From the NCBI GenBank assembly GCA_021785805.1, contig JAJYEJ010000002.1:3073-41434 (forward strand): a stretch of 38,362 bases of DNA, in the 5' to 3' direction. The notes under the pieces were generated by a model. The model was not told where the DNA came from and did no database searches. It worked only from the letters and a program-made list of their open reading frames with translations. Shown one piece after another: positions 31,346-38,362 of the stretch. Source of the DNA: Microcaldota archaeon. GTDB lineage: Archaea > Micrarchaeota > Micrarchaeia > Micrarchaeales > Micrarchaeaceae. Each line of letters opens with the position of its first letter. Position 1 is the stretch's first letter. A program made the translations under genes and the position numbers.

Positions 31346-32332
31346 ATGCACGGCGCCAGAGGCAGGAACACGTTCAGCGGTGCGTCAGGCATAGCATTAA
31401 TACTGGTTCTTGCAATATCATGGTTTTCCATCGCCCCATGGGCAGCACAGGCTTCGTACCAGCAACAGAGCGTGGTCGCCATACAGAATAATGGCTGTTT
31501 CCTGGTCTCAGGACTCGCTGCGCAAATGGAATATGTGGCAATCCTGAACGGGTCGCAGGTGTCAATATACGACAACCAGGTTGGCATTAACTACACCAAT
31601 ATCACGGTCAATGGGCAGACGCAGAACCTCTCGCAGCAGATGGCCATAAACGTGAACAGGACCTCGGTCATAATAAAGCTCATCAGCATATCGCAAAAGT
31701 CGGGCGGCAGCGCCACGCTACAGGTGTGCTATTATCCAACGCCCGCAAGGCAGCAACCGACGCAATACAAGTCCTTCAGCAACACCACCGTGATACCTCC
31801 GCAGAGCAAGCCTCCATCGCTCGCCGGTGCGCAGCCTCCGAAGCAGGTCATAACGCTATTTCCCGGATTGCTCATTACTGGCATAGGCGGGTTCCTTCTC
31901 GGAGCGATAATCGTGTACACGATAATGAGGGGCAGGAGAGGGGATGGCGATGACGACACGGGCGAGAACGAGTTCGTGTCCACGCCGGCGAACGCCGGAA
32001 AGGGCGATGAAAGAAGTTCAGCTCCTCTTACGATCCCGCTTAATCCGAAGTCCCCTATCGAACCCAAAAAACCCGTCGATGTGGAAGAGCCGAAGAACCC
32101 ACAGGTAAAGTCTCCGCCTCTGCCTGCGGATGAGGAAGAGACCCCAATCGAAAAGGAGGTAAGGGAGGCGCCTGTAGAGGAGGACCTGAAGCCCGGACCT
32201 GCAAAAACCCAGCCGCATGTCCAACCCCAGCAGAGAGAGAGGCCAAAGGACAAGCCTCAGCCGCCGCAGGCTAAGGGCAAGGACAAAGATAAGAAAAAGA
32301 AGCAACGGCAGTCTAAAATCTCACCAGGCTGA
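31346..32332 (+). CDS. Membrane-anchored surface protein with long Pro/Lys/Glu-rich cytoplasmic tail
   Basis: The protein has 328 residues and no recognised family. Parts: signal peptide (about 13-36, ending AAQAS); a small extracellular domain (about 40-130) with N-glycosylation sequons and two Cys (51 and 128) that could form a disulfide; a Gln/Pro/Thr/Ser-rich stalk (131-168); one membrane helix (about 170-193); and a tail of about 135 residues. The tail is rich in Pro, Glu and Asp, and then Lys/Gln at the end. It is likely disordered and inside the cell, given the Arg-rich stop-transfer MRGRRG after the helix. A scaffold linking surface to interior is one reading of this layout. It is monocistronic with a clear TATA box. 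Confidence 0.82.
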   Translation: MHGARGRNTFSGASGIALILVLAISWFSIAPWAAQASYQQQSVVAIQNNGCFLVSGLAAQMEYVAILNGSQVSIYDNQVGINYTNITVNGQTQNLSQQMAINVNRTSVIIKLISISQKSGGSATLQVCYYPTPARQQPTQYKSFSNTTVIPPQSKPPSLAGAQPPKQVITLFPGLLITGIGGFLLGAIIVYTIMRGRRGDGDDDTGENEFVSTPANAGKGDERSSAPLTIPLNPKSPIEPKKPVDVEEPKNPQVKSPPLPADEEETPIEKEVREAPVEEDLKPGPAKTQPHVQPQQRERPKDKPQPPQAKGKDKDKKKKQRQSKISPG

Positions 32333-32384
32333 CATCCGGCCCAGCCTAATCGTTTCAGATCCTGGCTATGCCTGCACATTTACA

Positions 32385-32756
32385 TTACTTGTATATCGAC
32401 TGGTACTTCTGTCCCTGGGTATCTATTATGTGTATGCACTCGCCCTCGCACTCTATCAGGCATGCCTGGCAGAGTATGCATGCAGGCCCGTTCACCGCGA
32501 CTGACTTCTGCTTGAAGTGGTCGTGGCACTTCTGGACATCGTTGTTCCATTTCGCATATACCTCAGGGAGGTCCTGTCCCTTCCACTGGTCCTCCGGGGG
32601 CGCTGCATCGCTGTTAACGTCTGGCGCTCCCTTGTCCTTCATTACGAATACCGCTACCGGGCACACGTCGAAGCAGTGTGAGCATCCTGTGCATCGCGGT
32701 TTATCTACGTATACTACCATTCCCGGGGTAGCTGTTCCTGGTGCTTCATCTACCAT
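32385..32756 (-). CDS. Ferredoxin with two [4Fe-4S] motifs and a long inter-cluster insert
   Basis: The protein has 123 residues. The first motif is Cys22-x2-Cys25-x2-Cys28-x3-Cys32-Pro. The second is Cys93-x2-Cys96-x2-Cys99-x3-Cys103, with an additional Cys107 and a lone Cys77. The two are separated by about 60 residues, rich in Asp, Lys and Trp, much more than in ordinary 8Fe ferredoxins. It should be a soluble electron carrier; partners are unknown, and the NuoBCD arm is a possible acceptor. The ATG at 32756 is preceded by AGGTTGATC (32760-32768), a near-perfect ribosome binding site at short spacing. A TTG at 32765 lies inside that site and is unlikely. Its promoter lies within the 3' end of tldE. 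Confidence 0.88.
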   Translation of the reverse strand: MVDEAPGTATPGMVVYVDKPRCTGCSHCFDVCPVAVFVMKDKGAPDVNSDAAPPEDQWKGQDLPEVYAKWNNDVQKCHDHFKQKSVAVNGPACILCQACLIECEGECIHIIDTQGQKYQSIYK

Positions 32757-32793
32757 CTTGATCAACCTATTTTCGTTAAATATGCATTTGACG

Positions 32794-32805
32794 CCTTATA
32801 TAATT
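32794..32805 (-). promoter_or_regulatory. TATA box for the ferredoxin, inside the end of tldE
   Basis: Minus-strand AATTATATAAGG overlaps the last codons of tldE (stop at 32796). It lies about 43 bases before the ferredoxin ATG at 32756, so the ferredoxin can be expressed apart from the ribosomal operon. Confidence 0.55.
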
Positions 32806-34196
32806 GTTGCGCTTGTCAACTTTACATCCCTTACAAGAAGCGCAGGTGTGAAGTTGTAATCCTGCGAATCCCAGTTGTATACCTGCACTGTGTCGCCGCC
32901 TGTCGCATCCATCTCCTTGAGCATCCTCGGCAAAGAGTCGTTTATCCTTATGCCTGCGCTCGCAGAGCCTTTCGCCCCCATGCTTATGCGATACCTTATC
33001 TCGCCGTTCTCCACATAGAAGGCAGCATCCCTGGGGACGGTGGAGAACTCTCCCGAGACATAATTGCTGAATCTGGTATACCATACGTTTGTGACAAGGA
33101 CTCCTCTCTTCACCTCCTTTACCAGCTCCTCTACGCTCTTCATATGGTTCTTGTGCGTGATCAAGGTGCCTGTGGAGTCGGGGCTCACCAATCCCGCATT
33201 CCCTGTGGTCTTTGTCCCGTACTTCCTTGCAGTTGATGTATTGTGCAGGTACGTCTTGAGCGTCCCGTCCTTTATCACAGTCGTCTTCTGCGATGGCACC
33301 CCCTCCTGATCGAAAGCGTAAGACGATAATCCATCCGGCGCGCTCGCATCGTCGTATACCGAGATGTCGGTGTCAGTGACATTCTTTCCCAGCTTGTCCA
33401 TCAGGAACGAGAATCCGGCCTCTACCGAACCCATCGATACCGCCGAGCCTATCCTGTCTACGAGTACGCCTGCAGCTATCGGCATGTATATCACATCGTA
33501 ATTCCCTTCGGCTATCATGCCGCTGGTCCTAGCCATCTTTGCTGTCCTCACTGCATAGTCCCCAAGCCCTTCGTAATCTATACCGTCAAGCGTCCTCGAT
33601 GCCCCGTTGCTCTGTACGCTTGTCTCGCTGTCCATGAACACCCTCGCCGAGAAGCTGACGCTCGTGTCCTTCTCCGTAGCATCGACGTTCCCGCTGGTCA
33701 TCAGGCGCCTTCTACCGCGGTAAAGCGTCAGCATCCCGTGCACGTACGATGCACCTCCGTCAAGAGCGGTTGACACTACCCTCGATACTATATCCTCCGC
33801 GTCATAATCCCCATTCTCCACCGACGGGTCGTAGTTCAGGGCGGACTTGTACCTGTATGGCCCCTCAGCTATCCCGTGGTAATCCCTGTTCACCTGGAGG
33901 AGCTCTACTGTCTTCAGCGCCCTGTCGAGCTTCTTCCTCATCTCCTCCCTGCCTACCAACCCCAGGTTGGTGAAGAGGAGCCTTTTTCCCTTCGCTATGA
34001 ATACCCCTATATCGCTGTCATCGATGTCGACCACGGAATCGACCCTGCTGTCGACTACCTTCACGTAAGTCGACGTCCCGCTGCTGGAGGTGACCACTAC
34101 GTCTTCGGCCTTCCCTTCAAGCTCACCGAACACGAACTCTATCGCATCGTCGATGGCCTCTTCAGCGCCCTTCCCGCCTCTTTTTCCCATGGCCAT
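32796..34196 (-). CDS. tldE: TldE/PmbA-family protein (metalloprotease partner subunit)
   Basis: The protein has 466 residues. It pairs with TldD to form a heterodimeric zinc protease; TldE lacks the metal site, which is true here, as no HExxxH is present. The C-terminal half shows the shared TldD/E fold, including GLVSPDSTGTLI, VTNVWYTRFSNYVSGEFS and GAKGSASAGIRINDSLPRML. The ATG at 34196 follows the tldD stop by five bases; the frame extends upstream to 34277, but only inside tldD. In Escherichia coli this pair matures the microcin B17 peptide. In archaea the substrate is unknown, and proteolysis of unfolded peptides has been suggested. It is co-transcribed with tldD and probably the ribosomal stalk genes. 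Confidence 0.93.
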   Translation of the reverse strand: MAMGKRGGKGAEEAIDDAIEFVFGELEGKAEDVVVTSSSGTSTYVKVVDSRVDSVVDIDDSDIGVFIAKGKRLLFTNLGLVGREEMRKKLDRALKTVELLQVNRDYHGIAEGPYRYKSALNYDPSVENGDYDAEDIVSRVVSTALDGGASYVHGMLTLYRGRRRLMTSGNVDATEKDTSVSFSARVFMDSETSVQSNGASRTLDGIDYEGLGDYAVRTAKMARTSGMIAEGNYDVIYMPIAAGVLVDRIGSAVSMGSVEAGFSFLMDKLGKNVTDTDISVYDDASAPDGLSSYAFDQEGVPSQKTTVIKDGTLKTYLHNTSTARKYGTKTTGNAGLVSPDSTGTLITHKNHMKSVEELVKEVKRGVLVTNVWYTRFSNYVSGEFSTVPRDAAFYVENGEIRYRISMGAKGSASAGIRINDSLPRMLKEMDATGGDTVQVYNWDSQDYNFTPALLVRDVKLTSATII

Positions 34197-34201
34197 AAAC
34201 G

Positions 34202-35599
34202 TCACTTGAATGTAAGTAGCGCGCTCGCGCCTCCCATGTTCGTAGGCGCATCCTGCATCGGTTCTCCCTTTCCGCATCTGCCGTACACCAATTCGAACTC
34301 ATCTCCAACCATCTTCACCGAGTTCCAGAAGTTAAGCGTTGTGGTCTCGAGTGCGAAGTTCTTCACGGGCTTGCCGAGTTTCCCGTTCTCGATCAGGTAT
34401 ACCTCGTTGCCCTGGTACTTCGAGAAGCTCCTTGTATCGTCTATGTTCCATTCTGTGAAGCTCTTGACGTATACGCCGTTCCTGGCCTCTGCGATGAGGT
34501 CGTCCAAAGAGTTCCTCCTGTCGGGTTCGAGGTACGTGTTTGCCATCCTTATGAGCGGTTCCTTTCCCGCGTCCGAGCTCCTCGCCGACCCGTTGCTCCT
34601 GGTGCCGAACACCGCTGCGGTCTCCCTGTTCTGCAACAGTTCGTTCTGGATCCCATCCTTCACAAGGATCCTCTTCCTCGCCTTGACTCCCTCATCGTCA
34701 TACAGGTAGAAGCCCGCTGATCCCTTTATCGTAGGGTCGTCGCATATAGTCACCGCCTCGCTCCCTATCCTCATCCCGAGATTATCCTTTGTCAGGTAGC
34801 TGAGGCCGGCCTGCGCCGCTTCCCTTCCCAGGACCCGATCCGCTTCCGACGGATGGCCTATGCTCTCGTGCACCGCTATCCCGGTTATCTCAGGGGCTAT
34901 GACCACGTTCTTCATCCTTTTGTTGATGTTCACCCCCTTCTCCATCACCTCCTTCATGCTCTTCGCCTTGTCCTTCACCTTCTCCGAAAGCCCGGACCTC
35001 TCGAAGCCCTCCAGCCCTCCTGTCGCTCCATGCTGGAATATGTATTGCCTGGTATTGCTTCCCGCATCTACCACGATGGAATAGAAGACCGAGGTCTTAG
35101 GGATCGAGCTCTCTATGGAAGAGCCTTCGCTGTTCTCGAAATACCTGTGCACCTTTTCGTAATCCACTCCACCGTACCTGAACTTCAGGTACTTGACCTT
35201 TGCGATATCGGAATCCTCCTTGGTGAAGGACCTCAGCAGCGCACCGTCGGACATGGCTTCCTTCTCGGGAATCCTGTAATTTGACTTGTAGGTCCCTTCA
35301 GGGTCTATAGAGGTCTGTCCCTGCTCCCTGAATCCCTTAAGGTTCCCTAACATGCCCGACAGCCTTTCTCCGGTCGGCCAGTTGATGGACAGGGTATAGA
35401 GGTATCTATTCTTCAATATCCGTACCCTCAGGATGACATCCTCTCCGCTCGCCGCCGCTTCGAGTATACCGTCCCTCAGGGAATAACCCTCCATACGAGT
35501 GTGCTCTAAGGTCGAATCTGCATATGTGGCCCCGTCCTTGAGAGCAAGCGCTACGGCTCTTGATACAAGGCCGGTGTCGAATTGCGCCTTGGCTGACAT
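34202..35599 (-). CDS. tldD: TldD-family zinc metalloprotease
   Basis: The protein has 465 residues, the usual size. The metal-binding motif HExxxH appears as His244-Glu245-Ser-Ile-Gly-His249 in IAVHESIGHPSEAD. It is the catalytic half of the TldD/TldE heterodimer, which degrades or trims peptides threaded into an internal cavity. The ATG at 35599 has GGTGGG directly upstream and begins 19 bases after the P1/L12 stop, so it is likely the fourth gene of the ribosomal operon. Linkage of tldDE to ribosomal stalk genes is unusual in my experience. Confidence 0.95.
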   Translation of the reverse strand: MSAKAQFDTGLVSRAVALALKDGATYADSTLEHTRMEGYSLRDGILEAAASGEDVILRVRILKNRYLYTLSINWPTGERLSGMLGNLKGFREQGQTSIDPEGTYKSNYRIPEKEAMSDGALLRSFTKEDSDIAKVKYLKFRYGGVDYEKVHRYFENSEGSSIESSIPKTSVFYSIVVDAGSNTRQYIFQHGATGGLEGFERSGLSEKVKDKAKSMKEVMEKGVNINKRMKNVVIAPEITGIAVHESIGHPSEADRVLGREAAQAGLSYLTKDNLGMRIGSEAVTICDDPTIKGSAGFYLYDDEGVKARKRILVKDGIQNELLQNRETAAVFGTRSNGSARSSDAGKEPLIRMANTYLEPDRRNSLDDLIAEARNGVYVKSFTEWNIDDTRSFSKYQGNEVYLIENGKLGKPVKNFALETTTLNFWNSVKMVGDEFELVYGRCGKGEPMQDAPTNMGGASALLTFK

Positions 35600-35618
35600 C
35601 CCACCACGGGGTCAGCGG

Positions 35619-35930
35619 CTAGCCGAATAGGCTCGCCAGCCCTCCAGCGGCTTCCTCCTCGGACTTCTTGTCTTCCTTCTCCTCTTTCTTCTTCTCCGCG
35701 TGGCCTGCTGCCGGTGCAGCTCCTGGCGCCGGTGCGGCGACTGAGACTTGAGCGGTCTGTGCGTTCTTTATGACGTCCTTTATGTTGACCTCCTTGAGCG
35801 AAGCGACTATCGCCTTAGCGCGCGCTTCGTCAGGGCTCATGCCTGCAGCCTTGACTACCTCCATGAGGCTCTTCTCATTGATCTCCTTACCTGCCGCGTC
35901 AAGAAGTAATGCCGCGTATATATATTCCAT
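35619..35930 (-). CDS. rpl12: Ribosomal protein P1 (archaeal L12)
   Basis: The protein has 103 residues. The N-terminal helical dimerisation domain (1-58) begins [19 protein letters not shown]. It is followed by an Ala/Pro-rich hinge (about 63-76), a charged Lys/Glu segment (79-93) and the conserved tail GLASLFG that contacts elongation factors. Archaeal forms usually read GLGSLFG or GLGALFG, so the second Gly is Ala here. The ATG at 35930 is preceded by AGGTGA, which fixes the start; the open frame upstream lies in the end of the uL10 gene and the gap. It is the third gene of the uL1-uL10-P1 operon. Confidence 0.96.
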   Translation of the reverse strand: MEYIYAALLLDAAGKEINEKSLMEVVKAAGMSPDEARAKAIVASLKEVNIKDVIKNAQTAQVSVAAPAPGAAPAAGHAEKKKEEKEDKKSEEEAAGGLASLFG

Positions 35931-35967
35931 AACTTCACCTAATATCAATGCAATCCTTTTCCATCTT

Positions 35968-36810
35968 TCATGCCTGCTCCGCCGGCGCCATGGCGTTAAG
36001 CGCACTGGCCTGCGCCGCTGCCTGCTGCACCAAGAGCTCGACTATGCCTGGTTCAGGAGCCTTGCTCTCCAGCCCAAGGTGCAAGGCTATCCTGGCCCCT
36101 TTGGCGAGCAACGGTCTTATCGTATAAGCGTTTATCACGTTGGCGGCGAGCGAGAGAGCGAACGCCCTGTTGAACCCCACTGCAACATCCATGATCGTCT
36201 TCGATGGGTCTATGTCTAGTATCTCCCTCTTGAACACGAGCCCTTCGGAAAGCAGGACGGATGGCGCTATCATGGTGCTGAACGGCATTATATCAAGGGT
36301 CTTGAGCGCCTTCGCCACAGACGTGCTTATCCTAGAGCCCTTATTGACCAGCACCTTGTCCTTTGCGATTACCACCTTGCCCTTCTGTATCTGGACGTCT
36401 ATGCCGGCCTGCTTGAGCTCGGTAACAGCCTGGCCCGGCTGCACTCCGGTCTCGCCTCCCTTTATGGATATGTCCTCAGGCGCGACCTGGTTCGGCTTAG
36501 CCGCCAGCTTTATCGTAGTCGCCTTGAACTTCTTGAAAAGCGTGAACGGGTCGGCGTTTGTCATGACTATCGCCGATGTGCCGCTTATCTCCCCAACCAG
36601 GTTCTTGGTTTTCGGATCACCCTCAAGCACGCGTACCAGCAGGGACTTCTTCCCGGTGAGGAATCTCACATCGCTGCGCATCTTGTTTCTCGATGACTGG
36701 AGGAGCCTGTCAGGGATTCCGCTCAGGGGCACCACGCCTATGGTGCTGTAGCTCTTCAGGGCCTTCTTCGCGTCCTCGACGAATTTCATTTTTTCCTCTT
36801 TGTTAAGCAT
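35968..36810 (-). CDS. rpl10: Ribosomal protein uL10 (P0) with a shortened C-terminus
   Basis: The protein has 280 residues. The N-terminal rRNA-binding domain (about 1-110) and the archaeal insertion domain (about 111-185) are present, followed by [10 protein letters not shown] and a C-terminal helical region that holds P1 dimers. Most archaeal P0 proteins are about 320-350 residues and end in an acidic stretch with a GLGALFG-like tail shared with P1. Here the protein stops at MAPAEQA and has no acidic tail or FG motif. The stop is a normal TGA, and no frame downstream supplies the tail. It probably anchors fewer P1 dimers. The start has AGGTGG upstream. It lies ten bases after uL1. Confidence 0.95.
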   Translation of the reverse strand: MLNKEEKMKFVEDAKKALKSYSTIGVVPLSGIPDRLLQSSRNKMRSDVRFLTGKKSLLVRVLEGDPKTKNLVGEISGTSAIVMTNADPFTLFKKFKATTIKLAAKPNQVAPEDISIKGGETGVQPGQAVTELKQAGIDVQIQKGKVVIAKDKVLVNKGSRISTSVAKALKTLDIMPFSTMIAPSVLLSEGLVFKREILDIDPSKTIMDVAVGFNRAFALSLAANVINAYTIRPLLAKGARIALHLGLESKAPEPGIVELLVQQAAAQASALNAMAPAEQA

Positions 36811-36820
36811 GTTTCCACCT

Positions 36821-37453
36821 TCATACGAGCCTTACCGGCTTGCTCATCGTCAGCTTCAGGAAAACGGACTTTATATACTGCTTCCCTGGCTTCTTGGCGA
36901 ATGTACCAAGGACCTCATCCACATTCTGCGCGATTTGCTCTGTCGCCATCTTCTCGTTCCCTACCGTGCAGTGCGCCGTAGGCAGGTACTTGCCCTTGCT
37001 CCTTACGAATATGGATTTGCTGATGTTGTTTATCGCTGTAGAAACGTCAGTTCCTATCAAGGGCTTCGGCATCTTGTTCCTGGGTCCAAGGACCTGTCCG
37101 AGAGCCTTCGCGATCTGCGGCATGAGCGCAGGCTGCGCCAGCAGCTCAGCCTTGAGCAATGAGGACATCGCGGTCTTGTCGTTGGCGAGTGAAGGGAGCT
37201 CGGAGCTCTTTATCACCTTCGCGCCGAGACTCTGCGCATTCTCCGCCAGGGTCCTGTCATCGCTGAAGACTATGACGCCGCTGGTCTTCCCTTTGCCGTT
37301 CGGCAGCATTATAGCGGCGTTTAGCCTGTTGTCCGGCTTGCTGAAATCTACCCCCGAGAAGTTCACTATCATGTCTACGCTCTGCGTAAACTTGCGTTTG
37401 CCCTTATTCTCGTCTATTAAAGCACTAAGCTTGCCTAGCATCTCTTTGTCCAT
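36821..37453 (-). CDS. rpl1: Ribosomal protein uL1
   Basis: The protein has 210 residues, the normal length for archaeal uL1, with the family core GKGKTSGVIVF, VLGPRNKMPKP (about 121-131) and the C-terminal SVFLKLTMSKPVRL. It binds 23S rRNA at the L1 stalk and is often an autoregulator of its own mRNA. The site GGAGGGAGAT sits just before the ATG at 37453. A TATA box at 37520-37527 gives a leader of about 45 bases. uL11, which often precedes uL1 in archaea, is not here; noncoding DNA lies upstream. Confidence 0.96.
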   Translation of the reverse strand: MDKEMLGKLSALIDENKGKRKFTQSVDMIVNFSGVDFSKPDNRLNAAIMLPNGKGKTSGVIVFSDDRTLAENAQSLGAKVIKSSELPSLANDKTAMSSLLKAELLAQPALMPQIAKALGQVLGPRNKMPKPLIGTDVSTAINNISKSIFVRSKGKYLPTAHCTVGNEKMATEQIAQNVDEVLGTFAKKPGKQYIKSVFLKLTMSKPVRLV

Positions 37454-37514
37454 CTTTATCTCCCTCCTGCCTGGGGCAGTGCTGTCGGGAAAAGCAGCAG
37501 ATATATTCCATCAT

Positions 37515-37530
37515 AAACGTTTAAATACCT
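37515..37530 (-). promoter_or_regulatory. Promoter of the uL1-uL10-P1-tldD-tldE operon
   Basis: Minus-strand AGGTATTTAAACGTTT contains the TATA box TATTTAAA about 70 bases before the uL1 ATG. The predicted leader of about 45 bases is long for this window and could carry regulation; it ends in a strong ribosome binding site. Confidence 0.6.
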
Positions 37531-37763
37531 AACGCATCGGACAGCGGCCCGGTCCGTATACCATCAATACTGATTATGCGTATAGGTATGGACATATGCC
37601 AGTTCGGTGCATGTGCATCTGCCTTCCTGTCCGTATGTGCGATCATGGCCCCTGCGCGGCGTAGCGTAATGGCATCACCGCAAACGCCAGGCATGCGTTT
37701 GCGCACACATAAGGCTGCACAAGTGCTTCGTCACCCGTATAACCCCGTGCCGTAAAAAGGTAA

Positions 37764-37776
37764 GGTATTTAAAAGC
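37764..37776 (+). promoter_or_regulatory. TATA box directed into the tandem repeats
   Basis: GGTATTTAAAAGC is centred near 37770. Transcription would begin about 37797, within two or three bases of the first repeat's ATG at 37799. Confidence 0.5.
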
Positions 37777-37793
37777 TCTTATCCCAGTGTGGA

Positions 37794-37952
37794 ATACAAT
37801 GGTGAATAATGATGGGCGGAAATGGAGGAGGAAGTTAGATATCCGATACAATGGTGAATAGAATGATGAGCGGAAGTGGAGGGATGGAGTTAGATATCAG
37901 ATACAATGGTGAATAGAATGATGAGCGGAAGTGGAGGAGGAGGTTAAGATCC
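37794..37952 (+). repeat. Three tandem imperfect repeats of 52-55 bases containing chained micro-ORFs
   Basis: Units: 37794-37845 (52 bases), 37846-37900 (55) and 37901-37952 (52). Each starts ATACAATGGTGAATA and continues with GATG(A/G)GCGGAA and GTGGAGG-like purine runs. Differences are point changes plus three-base insertions. Each unit contains ATG-GTG-AAT opening a short frame: 37799-37861 (20 codons plus stop), 37851-37916 (21 plus stop) and 37906-37947 (13 plus stop). The first two stops fall inside the next unit's opening, giving 11-base overlaps in shifting frames. The array may be a real peptide or RNA locus, or simply a minisatellite whose frame reflects its sequence. Confidence 0.8.
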
Positions 37953-37965
37953 AAATCGATATCGT

Positions 37966-37980
37966 TGCTACTGAGTAGCA
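37966..37980 (+). terminator. Short hairpin after the repeat array
   Basis: TGCTAC-TGA-GTAGCA is a perfect six-base-pair stem with a three-base loop. It lies between the repeats and the end of the convergent broken gene. A transcript-end structure is possible, but no T-run follows directly. Confidence 0.3.
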
Positions 37981-37983
37981 TGC

Positions 37984-38361
37984 CTATTTCTCATTATTTG
38001 TGATACTTTTATTAGCCGTGCCTCTTTTTTCTTCAATCAGTCTCCTCATAGCGTCTGCACTAGACGATTCCTCCATGTCGAATCTCCTGAATCCGAGATT
38101 CCCTATCAGGAAGTTAGTCATGACCGCGCTCTTTATCCTTATCCCCTTGACTTTGCCCTGCATCTCCTCCTTTAGCCTTTCCATGCCCCCATCATCATAT
38201 ATCGGGGCCACCAGCACAGCACCATTAGGGGAGGATGCATCAGCCAGATATATGAACTTGTTGGTCGGCCTTCCTGTATCCTCTATCGTGCTCTCCAGGT
38301 ATCCTCATGTTAAGGACAGTGAGATCCTGTCGAGTGCCAACTCTTGGCATGTTCGTCTTAT
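37984..38361 (-). pseudogene. Unrecognised gene broken by an in-frame TGA, cut by the right edge
   Basis: Reading the minus strand from 38361, the frame gives 18 residues ending LDRISLSLT, then TGA (38307-38305), then continues in the same frame GYLESTIEDTGRP for 107 residues to a stop at 37984. Both sides look like coding sequence, and no good start codon follows the TGA closely; the first candidate is a GTG at 38217, giving 77 residues. The downstream part has a conserved-looking FIYLADASSPNGAVLVAPIYD region and a charged helical C-terminus. Other genes here use TGA as a normal stop, so recoding is unlikely. It may be a nonsense-mutated gene, a sequence error near the edge, or two adjacent frames. 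The family is not recognised. Confidence 0.5.
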
Positions 38362-38362
38362 G

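Larger units (their letters stand above)
37454..37793. other. Noncoding region upstream of uL1 with a 9-base-pair hairpin
   Basis: This stretch holds the ribosomal operon leader and promoter (to about 37530), then about 260 bases without a convincing gene. It includes a perfect inverted repeat, CGCAAACGC (37679-37687) and GCGTTTGCG (37695-37703), around a seven-base loop. The loop and flanks do not fit a tRNA. A TATA box directed toward the tandem repeats lies at 37764-37776. Confidence 0.55.

Noticed and set aside
37665-37745. tRNA-like segment around the nine-base-pair stem
   Set aside because: The loop has A where the anticodon loop needs U33, no T-loop TTC is found and no acceptor stem closes.
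37794-37952. CRISPR array
   Set aside because: Units are directly adjacent with no variable spacers, imperfect, and no cas genes are present.
37918-37974. C/D box small RNA (ATGATGA followed by CTGA)
   Set aside because: No internal D'/C' boxes and no closing terminal stem were found; the ATGATGA is part of the repeat unit and also occurs in unit 2.
38305-38307. Selenocysteine or stop-codon reassignment at the in-frame TGA
   Set aside because: TGA ends several clear genes here (for example uL10, tldD and nuoC), and no supporting element is visible. A mutation or error is simpler.

Overview
The window reads as archaeal chromosome, most likely an acidophilic DPANN archaeon of the Micrarchaeota (ARMAN-2-like) type. 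That assignment is an inference from gene content and style. The sequence shows TATA-box promoters about 25 bases before many start codons, many near-leaderless genes, GGTGA-type ribosome binding sites, the archaeal uL1-uL10-P1 ribosomal operon, archaeal UMP kinase, DTD2-type D-aminoacyl-tRNA deacylase, two Lhr-type helicases, a class III (pilin-like) signal peptide, and a NuoABCD block. I see no transposase, integrase, CRISPR array, rRNA or convincing tRNA.

Layout. 1-4621 (minus): three secreted proteins, two of which share a Cys-bounded C-terminal domain. 4693-6078 (plus): phosphohexomutase. 6073-8434 (minus): three unrecognised genes, at least two with their own TATA box. 8632-9327 (plus): pyrH. 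9332-10527 (minus): a membrane protein plus an 8Fe ferredoxin. 10591-12864 (minus): ABC ATPase, permease and HemK/Mtq2-like methyltransferase, tightly coupled. 12958-14503 (minus): an overlapping pair, a possible winged-helix protein and a protein with an ADP-ribosyltransferase-like pattern. 14560-20139 (minus): dtdA, a surface protein and an Lhr helicase, all overlapping. 20206-23102 (plus): an RNHCP zinc protein, then nuoA-nuoB-nuoC-nuoD. 23130-26290: DUF2079 membrane protein, GT2 glycosyltransferase and metallophosphoesterase. 26451-27833 (plus): a pilin-type N-terminus fused to a seven-blade YVTN propeller. 27834-28457: no gene found. 28458-32332: second Lhr helicase and a membrane-anchored surface protein. 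32385-37453 (minus): ferredoxin, tldE, tldD, P1/L12, uL10 and uL1. 37454-38362: noncoding DNA with a hairpin, a promoter leading into three tandem 52-55 bp repeats, and a gene broken by an in-frame TGA at the edge.

How it fits together. Translation functions (uL1, uL10, P1, dtdA, release-factor-type methyltransferase), a respiratory core (NuoABCD, two 8Fe ferredoxins), and a large cell-surface inventory (five secreted or anchored proteins, GT2, phosphohexomutase) dominate. The best candidates for something new are the ART-like/winged-helix pair, the pilin-propeller fusion, the shared Cys-bounded surface domain, the uL10 without its P-stalk tail, and the chained micro-ORF repeats near the right end.
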